From Dietzia sp032248695 (GTDB taxonomy: Bacteria; Actinomycetota; Actinomycetes; Mycobacteriales; Mycobacteriaceae), in contig NZ_JAVHXC010000001.1 in the NCBI RefSeq assembly GCF_032248695.1, positions 372,001 through 436,000 on the forward strand: a stretch of 64,000 nucleotides of DNA, given 5' to 3'. Below are positions 37,657 through 44,950 of the stretch, piece by piece. The notes beneath the pieces are model-generated. The model saw only the letters and a program-made list of their open reading frames with translations, was not told the origin of the DNA and did not search any database. Position 1 is the stretch's first letter; each line of letters begins with the position of its first letter. The position numbers and the translations under genes were made by a program.

Positions 37657-37678
37657 TATAGTCGAACTGTGAGACAGT
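37657..37678 (+). promoter_or_regulatory. Leaderless promoter and palindrome at the iclR start
   Basis: TATAGT (37657-37662) is a near-consensus -10. Counting 7 bases on reaches the GTG at 37669, so the mRNA would begin at the start codon. The palindrome ACTGT-GAG-ACAGT (37666-37678) covers that start codon and is a candidate operator for the IclR protein itself. The shared 70-base gap also carries the leuC promoter. Confidence 0.5.
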
Positions 37679-38370
37679 ATAGCGGGATCGGGGTCCTCGA
37701 CAAAGCGATGACGGTGCTGCACGCCGTGGCCGAGGAGCCCTGCGTCCTGGCCGATCTCTGCGAGCGGACGGGCCTGCCACGGGCCACCGCGCACCGCCTC
37801 GCGGTGGGCCTGGAGGTCCACCAACTCCTCTCCCGCGACGCGGCCGGGGTGTGGAGCCTCGGTCCCGGTCTCGCCAAGCTCGCGGCGCACGTCTCGGACT
37901 CGCTCGCCGACGCCGCGGCGTCGGTCCTGCCGCGCCTGCGCGAGCTCACCGAGGAGAGCGTGCAGGTGTACCGCCGCGAGGGGGACCGTCGGATCTGCGT
38001 GGCCTCGGCCGAACCCCCGACCGGCCTGCGGGACACCGTTCCCGTGGGCGCGGTCCTGCCCATGAGCCGCGGCTCGGGGGCCAAGGTACTCGCCGCGTGG
38101 GCGGACGCCGCGACCCAGCGCGCCCTGCTCGCCGACGCCGCGTACACGGAGCGTCAGCTCGCGGAGGTCCGTCGGCGCGGCTGGGCGCAGTCGGTCGCCG
38201 AGCGCGAGGCGGGCGTGGCCTCGATCTCCGCGCCGATCCGTGACGCCGGGGGCACCGTGGTCGCCGCGATCTCGGTGTCCGGGCCGGTCGACCGCATCGG
38301 TCGGCGGCCCGGCGTGAAGTGGGCCGCCGACCTGCTCGCCGCGGCGGACGCGATCCACAAGCGGCTCTAG
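37669..38370 (+). CDS. IclR-family transcriptional regulator (leuCD neighbour)
   Basis: 233 residues: a winged HTH (LADLCERTGLPRATAHRLAVG, about 27-50) and an IclR effector domain (about 75-230). It corresponds to Rv2989 of M. tuberculosis and to LtbR of Corynebacterium glutamicum, which represses leuB and leuCD; that assignment comes from position and family. The GTG start has no ribosome site but a good -10 seven bases before it. Its stop overlaps the stop of the convergent lipoprotein gene within CTAG. Confidence 0.88.
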   Translation: MRQYSGIGVLDKAMTVLHAVAEEPCVLADLCERTGLPRATAHRLAVGLEVHQLLSRDAAGVWSLGPGLAKLAAHVSDSLADAAASVLPRLRELTEESVQVYRREGDRRICVASAEPPTGLRDTVPVGAVLPMSRGSGAKVLAAWADAATQRALLADAAYTERQLAEVRRRGWAQSVAEREAGVASISAPIRDAGGTVVAAISVSGPVDRIGRRPGVKWAADLLAAADAIHKRL

Positions 38371-39218
38371 GCGGGCCGCCGCCCCCGGACGAGCTGCTCG
38401 AGCGCCCACGGCAGGCTGGCCACGCTCGGTTGGCGCACGGCCGCCACGAGGTCGCCGTCGCGGGGGTCGACCCGGACCACCTGCACACCGGGGCGTCGCA
38501 GCTCCCGGTAGGGCCTCGGTTCCCCGTGGGCGAGCACGTCGACACCCAGGGCGCGGACCTCGGCGCCGAACGGCGAGTCCGCCGCGAGGGTCGCCACGGG
38601 GGTGTCGGGGCCGGCCCCGGTGCCGACGACGACGGCGAGGGCCTCGACCCCCAACCGTCGCTGTCCCCGCGTCCACGCGTCGAGCGCCTCCTCGGTGGGC
38701 CCGGCCGCCGGGGCGGGGTCGCGGTCGAGGGCGCCGGCCACGAGGTCGAGATGGGCCCGCCAGCCGGGTCGACCCTCCGGGTCGACGATGACCGCCGCCA
38801 ACCGCTCGTACCCGCGGAGCTGGTCCGCCGAGACGTCGGCCGCCGCGAGGACGAACGCGTCGACGCCGAACGGCAGCAGCGACCGGAGACCGGGCAGGCC
38901 CGGGCCCTCCCACCCGGGCCGCGGCGGGGCCGGACGCTCCCGCCAGGGCCGCGGACCCGTCCCGTCAACCGCCCACGCGGCCTCGGGCTCCCGACCGAGC
39001 GCGTGCAGGACGTCGAGATCGGCCGAGGAGAGCGCGATGAGGCGCCGAGGTGGCGCATCCGGCGTCGGCGTACGGATCGGCGTCAGCGGTGCCAGCGGGT
39101 CACCCGCGGCGGGCGAACTCGTCGTCGTCGCCCCCCTCTCCCCACCGCACGCCGCGAGGGCGGCCAGGGTCAGGCCACCGCCCACGGCGAGGCGCAGGAG
39201 ATCACGACGTGAGGTCAC
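38367..39218 (-). CDS. Tat-type lipoprotein, FecB/BtuF-like solute-binding protein
   Basis: 283 residues. The signal MTSRRDLLRLAVGGGLTLAA has an SRRDLLR twin-arginine motif, then LAAC (Cys24) as lipobox, so it is likely a Tat-exported lipoprotein. The mature part (RRLIALSSADLDVLHALGRE, then ERLAAVIVDPEGRPGWRAHL) follows the order of type III (siderophore/cobalamin) binding proteins. No permease or ATPase lies nearby. The Glu residues that dock such proteins to a transporter cannot be judged here. Convergent with iclR; stops overlap. Confidence 0.65.
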   Translation of the reverse strand: MTSRRDLLRLAVGGGLTLAALAACGGERGATTTSSPAAGDPLAPLTPIRTPTPDAPPRRLIALSSADLDVLHALGREPEAAWAVDGTGPRPWRERPAPPRPGWEGPGLPGLRSLLPFGVDAFVLAAADVSADQLRGYERLAAVIVDPEGRPGWRAHLDLVAGALDRDPAPAAGPTEEALDAWTRGQRRLGVEALAVVVGTGAGPDTPVATLAADSPFGAEVRALGVDVLAHGEPRPYRELRRPGVQVVRVDPRDGDLVAAVRQPSVASLPWALEQLVRGRRPA

Positions 39219-39252
39219 GCGGCGATCCTGCCACGTGCCCGAAATGCAGAAC

Positions 39253-39281
39253 GTCCCGGCTCGTCGATGACGAACCGGGAC
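39253..39281 (-). terminator. Terminator of tRNA-Glu copy 1
   Basis: GTCCCGG/CCGGGAC (7 bp) enclosing CGTC-GAT-GACG, starting about 11 bases past the tRNA 3' end and followed on the minus strand by the T-rich GTTCTGCATTTC. Confidence 0.6.
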
Positions 39282-39288
39282 ATCTCGC

Positions 39289-39364
39289 TTGTACCCCCGA
39301 TGGGATTCGAACCCACGCTACCGCCGTGAGAGGGCGGCGTCCTAGGCCGCTAGACGACGGGGGC
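39289..39364. repeat. 76-bp perfect direct repeat, copy 1
   Basis: Identical to 42989-43064, same orientation, offset exactly 3,700 bases. It contains the whole tRNA-Glu gene and three bases beyond its 3' end. Identity stops at the tRNA 5' end on one side and just past the 3' end on the other. Confidence 0.95.
39292..39364 (-). tRNA. tRNA-Glu(CTC), copy 1
   Basis: 73 bases without CCA. Acceptor stem GCCCCCG/CGGGGGT, D-loop TCTAGCGGCCTAGGA, anticodon loop CCTCTCAC with CTC, T-arm GGTTCGAATCC, discriminator A. It reads codon GAG. It has its own promoter-like TTGGCT-18-TACTGT upstream and its own terminator, so it is an independent unit. Confidence 0.95.
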
Positions 39365-39382
39365 CTGTTTCGTTGCTCCACA

Positions 39383-39412
39383 ACAGTAACCGATAGGTGG
39401 ACGCAGAGCCAA
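39383..39412 (-). promoter_or_regulatory. Possible promoter of tRNA-Glu copy 1
   Basis: On the minus strand TTGGCT (39412-39407), an 18-base spacer, then TACTGT (39388-39383), ending 18 bases before the mature tRNA 5' end. Confidence 0.4.
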
Positions 39413-39482
39413 ATCGGCGGGAGTGACCGGATTCACCAGGTGCAAACATGCACTCGGTCTACTTTCTGGGTAACCTTCTCAC

Positions 39483-40217
39483 GTGAATTCTCCCCCCGAC
39501 ATCTCCCTCCGGGACCGCAAGCGTCGCGCCACGCTCCTCGCCATCGAGGACGCCGCCACCGAGCTGGTGCTCGAGTACGGCTACGACGCCGTGACCGTCG
39601 AACAGATCTGCGCGGCCGCCGAGGTCTCCAAGCGCACGTTCTTCAACTACGTCGCCTCCAAGGAGGCCGCGGTGATCGGCGCCACCCCACAGGACCTCCC
39701 CGAGGCGGAGAGCCGGGACTTCCTCGACCGTGCCGATCCCGACGTCCCCCGCGCCCTGATGCGGGTGTTCATCGCCGGCTTCGCCGCCACCCGCATCGCC
39801 GACCGCGACCAGACCGCGACCCTCGTCCAGCGGCGGCGCGAGATCTTCCGCGCCGAGCCGGAACTCGGTGCGGCGCGCATGACCGCCTCGTCCCGGTTCC
39901 AGCTGCGCCTGGTGGACCTGGTCACCGGCCACCTCGAGCAGCACCCGCGGCTGCGCCGACTCGGCGGCGTGAGCGCCGAGGCCGAGGCGCGGGCGTACGT
40001 GGCGCTCGTCGCCGCCTCCGGGAACCTGGGCATGGCGACCTGGCTGAACCGCGACTCCGCCTCCTTCGCCGACCTCCACGCCGACTGCGTCACCGCCCTG
40101 GGCCAGCTCGCCGCGCTCGTCGGCGAGCCCTGCACCCACCACCCCGGGGCCCGCGCCGCCGCCCCGACCCCCGCTTTCACCCCCTCCGCCACCACCGACG
40201 GGACACCCCATGAGTGA
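39483..40217 (+). CDS. TetR-family regulator of the adjacent exporter
   Basis: 244 residues. The TetR HTH is at about 15-60 (AIEDAATELVLEYGYDAVTV, then ICAAAEVSKRTFFNYVASKE). The ligand domain is unrecognised. The last 30 residues are Ala/Pro/Thr-rich. It starts at GTG with TAACCT 6 bases upstream, a leaderless arrangement. It overlaps the MFS gene by 8 bases, so it most likely represses the tetR-MFS pair and is relieved by the exported compound. Confidence 0.88.
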   Translation: MNSPPDISLRDRKRRATLLAIEDAATELVLEYGYDAVTVEQICAAAEVSKRTFFNYVASKEAAVIGATPQDLPEAESRDFLDRADPDVPRALMRVFIAGFAATRIADRDQTATLVQRRREIFRAEPELGAARMTASSRFQLRLVDLVTGHLEQHPRLRRLGGVSAEAEARAYVALVAASGNLGMATWLNRDSASFADLHADCVTALGQLAALVGEPCTHHPGARAAAPTPAFTPSATTDGTPHE

Positions 40218-41802
40218 GACAGACCTCCGCACCACCGCCGCACCGCCCGGCACCGACCGCTCCCCCGCCCCGTCACCCGCGACGCACAACGTCCCGCTGG
40301 TGTTCACCTCGCTGCTGCTGGGGATGCTCATCGTCTCCCTGGGGCAGATGATCTTCGCCACCGCGCTGCCGACGATCGTCGCCGACCTCGGCGGCGTCGA
40401 CCGCATGAGCTGGGTCATCACCGTCTACCTGCTCACCATGACCATCGGGCTGCCCGTCTACGGCAAGCTCGGGGACCAGATCGGCCGCAAGCCGCTGTTC
40501 GTCGCGGCCATCCTGCTGTTCTCGGCCGGCTCGCTGCTCGGCGCGCTCGCCTCGAACATCGACCTGCTCATCGCCGCCCGTGCCGTCCAGGGTCTCGGCG
40601 GCGGCGGCCTCATGGTCCTGTCCCAGGCCATCGTCGCCGACGTCGTCCCCGCCCGGCAGCGCGGACGGTACATGGGCGTGATGGGCGCCGTCTTCGGCCT
40701 GTCGTCCGTCCTCGGCCCCCTCCTCGGCGGATTCTTCACCGAGGGCCCCGGCTGGCGCTGGGCCCTGTGGTTCAACCTCCCGGTCTGCCTCATCGCCCTG
40801 GTCGTGGCCGTCGTCTGGCTCCGCCTGCCCAACCGCGGCGGCGGACGTCGCACGGACTGGCCCGGCACCCTCCTCATGGCCGTGGGGACCACGGCTCTCA
40901 TCCTCATCTCGTCGTGGGGCGGCAACCGCTACGCCTGGACTGACCCGGTCATCCTCGCGATGGGCGCGGTGTTCCTCGTGAGCGCGGTGGCGTTCGTCCT
41001 CGTCGAACTACGCTCCCCGCACCCCCTCATCCCCATGACCCTGTTCGCCGAGCGGAACTTCTCCATCTCCACCGGCGCCGGACTCCTCATCGGCGTGGCG
41101 ATGTTCGGCTGCATGGCCTACCTGCCCACCTACATCCAGATGGTCCACGGCCTGGGCCCCACCGACGCCGGCCTGATGATGATCCCCATGATGATCGGCA
41201 TGATGGGCACCTCCATCGTCGTCGGCAACATCGTCAGCCGCACCGGCCGCTACAAGTGGTACCCCGTCGCCGGCACCCTCATCATGGCCGTCGGGCTGTG
41301 GCTCATCGGCTCGCTGCGGGCCGGCGACACCCTCGTCCACCTCGGGGTCGTGCTCTTCGTGTTCGGTTTCGGACTCGGCCTGTGTATGCAGCTGCTGGTG
41401 CTGATCGTCCAGAACGCCTTCCCCATCACCATGGTCGGCACGGCGACCGCATCCAACAACTTCTTCCGCCAGATCGGCGGGACCATGGGCTCGGCCATCG
41501 TCGGCTCCCTCTTCGTGAGCCGCCTCGCCGACCTCATGGGAGAGCGCGTCCCGGCCGCGGCGGCCGAACTCGGTCCCGAGGGCGCCCGGATCGCCGAGAC
41601 GTTCGCCGACGGCTCGGGCGCGGCGAACTCGATGAGCCCGGAGATCCTGGCCGGCCTCCCAGGGCCCCTGCACGACGCGATCGTCGCCTCGTACAACGAC
41701 GCCCTCGTGCCGATCTACCACATGGTCGTCCCGCTCATCCTCGTCGCGACGGTGCTCCTGCTGTTCGTCCGCGAGGACACCCTCAAGGAGACGGTCGACT
41801 GA
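40210..41802 (+). CDS. MFS multidrug exporter, DHA2 (EmrB/QacA) type
   Basis: 530 residues with about 14 transmembrane helices. The N half has TALPTIVADLGGVDRMSWVI, the A-motif GKLGDQIGRKPLFVAAILLF, and GLGGGGLMVLSQAIVADVVP (motif C region of DHA2 drug/H+ antiporters). It likely exports cationic or lipophilic drugs by proton exchange; the substrate cannot be inferred. A Pro/Ala-rich N-terminal 28 residues precede the first helix. It overlaps tetR and is followed by two hairpins. Confidence 0.92.
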   Translation: MSETDLRTTAAPPGTDRSPAPSPATHNVPLVFTSLLLGMLIVSLGQMIFATALPTIVADLGGVDRMSWVITVYLLTMTIGLPVYGKLGDQIGRKPLFVAAILLFSAGSLLGALASNIDLLIAARAVQGLGGGGLMVLSQAIVADVVPARQRGRYMGVMGAVFGLSSVLGPLLGGFFTEGPGWRWALWFNLPVCLIALVVAVVWLRLPNRGGGRRTDWPGTLLMAVGTTALILISSWGGNRYAWTDPVILAMGAVFLVSAVAFVLVELRSPHPLIPMTLFAERNFSISTGAGLLIGVAMFGCMAYLPTYIQMVHGLGPTDAGLMMIPMMIGMMGTSIVVGNIVSRTGRYKWYPVAGTLIMAVGLWLIGSLRAGDTLVHLGVVLFVFGFGLGLCMQLLVLIVQNAFPITMVGTATASNNFFRQIGGTMGSAIVGSLFVSRLADLMGERVPAAAAELGPEGARIAETFADGSGAANSMSPEILAGLPGPLHDAIVASYNDALVPIYHMVVPLILVATVLLLFVREDTLKETVD

Positions 41803-41840
41803 CCCACCGGGCGGGGCCACCGCCCTTCCCCGCCCCTCCT

Positions 41841-41875
41841 CCCCGCGCCCGCGCTCACCACGCGCCGGCGCGGGG
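41841..41875 (+). terminator. Terminator after the MFS gene
   Basis: CCCCGCGC (41841-41848) pairs with GCGCGGGG (41868-41875), with an inner CGCG/CGCG. A smaller hairpin GGGCGG/CCGCCC at 41809-41825 lies right after the stop. Confidence 0.55.
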
Positions 41876-41948
41876 GTGAGGACCAGGACACCCGATCCGT
41901 ACACGCGCCGAAACGAACCCGTCACGCGCAGTCGCTACCGTCCACCGC

Positions 41949-42944
41949 GTGACCACGACGCATCCCGTCGCCCCGGAGCCGGGCGCGACCCACACGACCC
42001 CCGACCGCCAGATCGTCCTGCGTTTCCTGGCCGCCCCGACCGACGTCGGGACCGGTACCCAGGTACACACCGGCCGCATCCTCGAATGGATAGACAAGGC
42101 CGCGTACGCGCTGGCCGCCCGGTGGTCGGGCGGCTACGCCGTCACGGCCTACGTCGGCAACGTCCGATTCTCCCGGCCGATCCACTCCGGCGAGCTCGTC
42201 GAGGTGTCCGCCCGCCTCGTCCACACCGGGACCACCTCCATGCACATCCAGTGCGACGTCCGCGCGTGTGAACCCGCTCGACCCGCCGCCCGCCACTGCG
42301 CGGAGTGCCTGGTGATCTTCATCTCCGTGCGCGACGGGGCGCCCGCCACGGTCCCGGCCTGGCGGCCCGCCTCCGGCCTCGAGATCCACGAGTCCGACGA
42401 GGCGGTCCGGCGCATCGGCCTGCGCCGCGACATCGAGCGCGCGATGGCGCGGCAGGTCTATTCCGGCGCGGGCACCGCGCCCCGCTCGACCCTGCGCCTG
42501 CTCGCCGCGCCGACGGACGTGAACTGGGGCGGCAACGCCCACGGTGGCCGGATCATGTCGTGGATCGACGACGCCGCGAACCTGTGCGCCGCCCGGTGGT
42601 CGGGCACCTCGTGTACGTCCGTGTACGCCGGCGGGGTGCGGTTCTACCACCCGGTGCGCATCGGGGACGTGGTGGAGGTGGAGGCCCGTCTGCTGCACAC
42701 CGGACAGGAGACCATGCACGTGTCCGTTCACGTCCGCTCCGGGCCGCCGACCTCGGATCCGCGCACGCTCACCACGCACTGCCTCACCGTCTGCGCCGCC
42801 CTCGACGCCCACGGCCGCCCCACCCGGGTCGAGCGGTGGGACCCCGTGTCCGACGAGGACCACGCCCTGGACGAGCACGCCCGTGAGCTCATCCGCCTGC
42901 GCTCACGCGGGCGGGAGGCCACACGGGCGGCCGTGCCGGGCTGA
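41949..42944 (+). CDS. Double-hotdog acyl-CoA thioesterase
   Basis: 331 residues made of two hotdog domains in tandem (about 20-150 and 178-300). Both repeat the pattern AAPTDV...H-GRI--WID-AA--AARWSG. The second keeps the catalytic Asn (TDVNWGGNAHGG); in the first it is lost (TDVGTGTQVHTG), while the Asp of WID remains in both. It hydrolyses acyl-CoA to acid and CoA; chain length is unknown. GTG start with TACCGT 7 bases before it and no ribosome site, a leaderless layout. Confidence 0.88.
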   Translation: MTTTHPVAPEPGATHTTPDRQIVLRFLAAPTDVGTGTQVHTGRILEWIDKAAYALAARWSGGYAVTAYVGNVRFSRPIHSGELVEVSARLVHTGTTSMHIQCDVRACEPARPAARHCAECLVIFISVRDGAPATVPAWRPASGLEIHESDEAVRRIGLRRDIERAMARQVYSGAGTAPRSTLRLLAAPTDVNWGGNAHGGRIMSWIDDAANLCAARWSGTSCTSVYAGGVRFYHPVRIGDVVEVEARLLHTGQETMHVSVHVRSGPPTSDPRTLTTHCLTVCAALDAHGRPTRVERWDPVSDEDHALDEHARELIRLRSRGREATRAAVPG

Positions 42945-42949
42945 GAACG

Positions 42950-42984
42950 AGGAACGCCCGGAGCGATGTGCTCCGGGCGTTCCT
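42950..42984. terminator. Perfect 14-bp hairpin between thioesterase gene and tRNA-Glu 2
   Basis: AGGAACGCCCGGAG (42950-42963), 7-base loop, CTCCGGGCGTTCCT (42971-42984). It ends the thioesterase transcript on the plus strand and the tRNA transcript on the minus strand. Confidence 0.75.
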
Positions 42985-42988
42985 GCTG

Positions 42989-43064
42989 TTGTACCCCCGA
43001 TGGGATTCGAACCCACGCTACCGCCGTGAGAGGGCGGCGTCCTAGGCCGCTAGACGACGGGGGC
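42989..43064. repeat. 76-bp perfect direct repeat, copy 2
   Basis: Identical to 39289-39364. This copy adjoins tRNA-Gln and gltX, so it is the one in the ancestral tRNA-Gln/tRNA-Glu/gltX context. Confidence 0.95.
42992..43064 (-). tRNA. tRNA-Glu(CTC), copy 2
   Basis: Same 73 bases as copy 1. It lies 54 bases downstream of tRNA-Gln and has no clear promoter of its own, so it is probably transcribed with tRNA-Gln. Confidence 0.95.
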
Positions 43065-43070
43065 TAGGAC

Positions 43071-43091
43071 GCGGATCCGCTGGGGATCCGC
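43071..43091 (-). terminator. Hairpin between tRNA-Gln and tRNA-Glu 2
   Basis: GCGGATCC/GGATCCGC, 8-bp stem, 5-base loop. It may be an RNA processing signal or a partial terminator. Confidence 0.45.
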
Positions 43092-43118
43092 TCATGAGCA
43101 CTCACGAGGAGTACTCCG

Positions 43119-43190
43119 CTGGCCTACCAGGACTCGAACCTAGAACGACTGAACCAGAATCAGCTGTGTTGCCAATTACACCATAGGCCA
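43119..43190 (-). tRNA. tRNA-Gln(CTG)
   Basis: 72 bases without CCA. Acceptor TGGCCTA/TAGGCCA with the U1-A72 pair typical of tRNA-Gln, anticodon loop TTCTGGT (CTG), T-arm AGGTTCGAGTCCT, discriminator G. Many actinobacteria charge this tRNA through Glu-tRNA(Gln) made by GltX and then GatCAB, which makes its position beside gltX apt. Confidence 0.95.
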
Positions 43191-43293
43191 CTGTTTTCAC
43201 TTGTCCGCCGCTCTTCAGCGGCCTCGAAGAGATTACCAAACAATGGTGGGTGAATAGCAAATCGCCTGGTCACAGCCGAGATTCGAGCCTGAG

Positions 43294-43331
43294 CCGGCCG
43301 CGCACGCCCCGACGGGGACGTGCGCGGCCGG
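43294..43331 (-). terminator. Terminator after gltX
   Basis: CCGGCCGCGCACG (43294-43306) pairs with CGTGCGCGGCCGG (43319-43331), enclosing CCCC-GAC-GGGG. It begins 4 bases past the gltX stop. The 145-base gap to tRNA-Gln otherwise shows a small GCCGCT/AGCGGC hairpin and a TAATCT that could serve the tRNA promoter. Confidence 0.7.
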
Positions 43332-43335
43332 CCGG

Positions 43336-44820
43336 TCACCCGGCGATCGGCGCCGACCGCAGACGGGACAGCGTGGCCTCGCGGCCGAGCAGCTCGAGGG
43401 ACTCGAACAGCGGCGGCGAGATATGCGAACCCGTGACCGCCACCCGCACGGGGCCGTAGGCCTTCCGCGGCTTGATGCCCAGCCGGTCGACGAGCGCCCC
43501 GGACAGGGCGGCCTCGATAGCGGGCGTCGTCCACTCCTCGAGCGGCTCCAGGGCGGCGATCGCCGCCTCGACGACCTCGCGCGCCTCGGCCTTGAGGTTC
43601 TTCGCCGCCGACTGCGGGTCCACCTCGAAGGCCGCCTCGTCCACCAGCAGGAACCGGATGAGCTTCCACGCGTCCGACAGCACCACGATCCGGGTCTGCA
43701 GCAGTTCCGCCACGACCGCCCACCGCTGCGGGTCGAAGTCCGCCGGCAGCGTGAGCCCGTCCTCGGAGGGGTGGGCGACGAGGTACTCGCGCAGGCGCCG
43801 GGCGAACTCCTCCGCCGGCAGCTGACGGATGTGCTCGGCGTTGATCGCGTCGGCCTTCTTCTGGTCGAACCGGGCCGGGTTGGCGTTGACCTGGCGGACG
43901 TCGAACGCGTCGACCATCTCCTGCAGGGAGAACACGTCGCGGTCCTCCGACAGTCCCCACCCGAGCAGCGCCAGGTAGTTGAGCAGTCCCTCGGGGAGCA
44001 TGCCGCGGTCGCGGTGGAGGAAGAGGTCCGACTCGGGATCGCGCTTGGACAGCTTCTTGTTGCCCTCGCCCATGACGAACGGCAGGTGGCCGAACTCCGG
44101 CACGCCGTCCGCCACACCGATGCGTTCCAGCGCCCGGTACAGGGCGATCTGCCGCGGGGTCGAGCTGAGCAGATCCTCCCCGCGCAGGACGTGCGTGATC
44201 TTCATCAGCGCGTCGTCGACGGGGTTGACCAGGGTGTACAGCGGGATGCCGTTCGCGCGGGTGAGCGCGAAGTCGGGGACCGTCCCGGCCCTGAACGTCG
44301 TCTCCCCCCGGACGAGGTCGTTCCAGGACAGGTCCTCGTCCGGCATCCGCAGGCGGATCACCGCGCCCCGCCCCTCGTCACGGAAGGCCTGCTTCTGCTC
44401 CTCGGTGAGGTCGCGGTCGAAGCCGTCGTAGCCCAGCTTGGGGTCACGCCCCGCCGCCCGGTGCCGGGCCTCGACCTCCTCGGGGGTCGAGAACGACTCG
44501 TAGGCCTCCCCCGCCTCGACGAGCCTGCGCACCACGTCGAGGTGCAGCTCGCGCCGCTCCGACTGCCGGTACGGAGCGTACGGGCCACCGACCTCGGGTC
44601 CCTCGTCCCAGTCCAGCCCCAGCCACCGGAGCGCGTCGAGGATGGCCTGGTAGGACTCCTCGGAATCGCGGGCGGCGTCGGTGTCCTCGATCCGGAAGAC
44701 GAACGTGCCGCCCGTGTGCCGGGCGTGGGCCCAGTTGAACAGTGCCGTGCGCACGAGCCCCACGTGGGGGGTGCCGGTGGGTGACGGACAGAAGCGGACG
44801 CGGACCTCGGAGGCTGTCAT
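43336..44820 (-). CDS. gltX: Glutamyl-tRNA synthetase
   Basis: Charges tRNA-Glu, and probably tRNA-Gln, with glutamate. The 494-residue class I synthetase has the HIGH-type motif PSPTGTPHVGLVRTALFN and KKLSKRD as KMSKS loop. ATG 44820 is preceded 7 bases earlier by TAGGAT (44833-44828 on the minus strand), a leaderless-style promoter. An in-frame ATG three codons upstream lies inside that -10 and is rejected. It is placed next to its own tRNA substrates. Confidence 0.96.
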   Translation of the reverse strand: MTASEVRVRFCPSPTGTPHVGLVRTALFNWAHARHTGGTFVFRIEDTDAARDSEESYQAILDALRWLGLDWDEGPEVGGPYAPYRQSERRELHLDVVRRLVEAGEAYESFSTPEEVEARHRAAGRDPKLGYDGFDRDLTEEQKQAFRDEGRGAVIRLRMPDEDLSWNDLVRGETTFRAGTVPDFALTRANGIPLYTLVNPVDDALMKITHVLRGEDLLSSTPRQIALYRALERIGVADGVPEFGHLPFVMGEGNKKLSKRDPESDLFLHRDRGMLPEGLLNYLALLGWGLSEDRDVFSLQEMVDAFDVRQVNANPARFDQKKADAINAEHIRQLPAEEFARRLREYLVAHPSEDGLTLPADFDPQRWAVVAELLQTRIVVLSDAWKLIRFLLVDEAAFEVDPQSAAKNLKAEAREVVEAAIAALEPLEEWTTPAIEAALSGALVDRLGIKPRKAYGPVRVAVTGSHISPPLFESLELLGREATLSRLRSAPIAG

Positions 44821-44950
44821 GGGCCCCATCCTAGTGACGGTCCCGGCTCGCACCCCCGCCGAGGACCGGCCTAGGATCAGCGGGTACCCGTGGCCGGCGC
44901 CCCTCCTGGGACCGCGCCGCACGGACCGAGCCGAGTCGAGGAGGCGAGCC

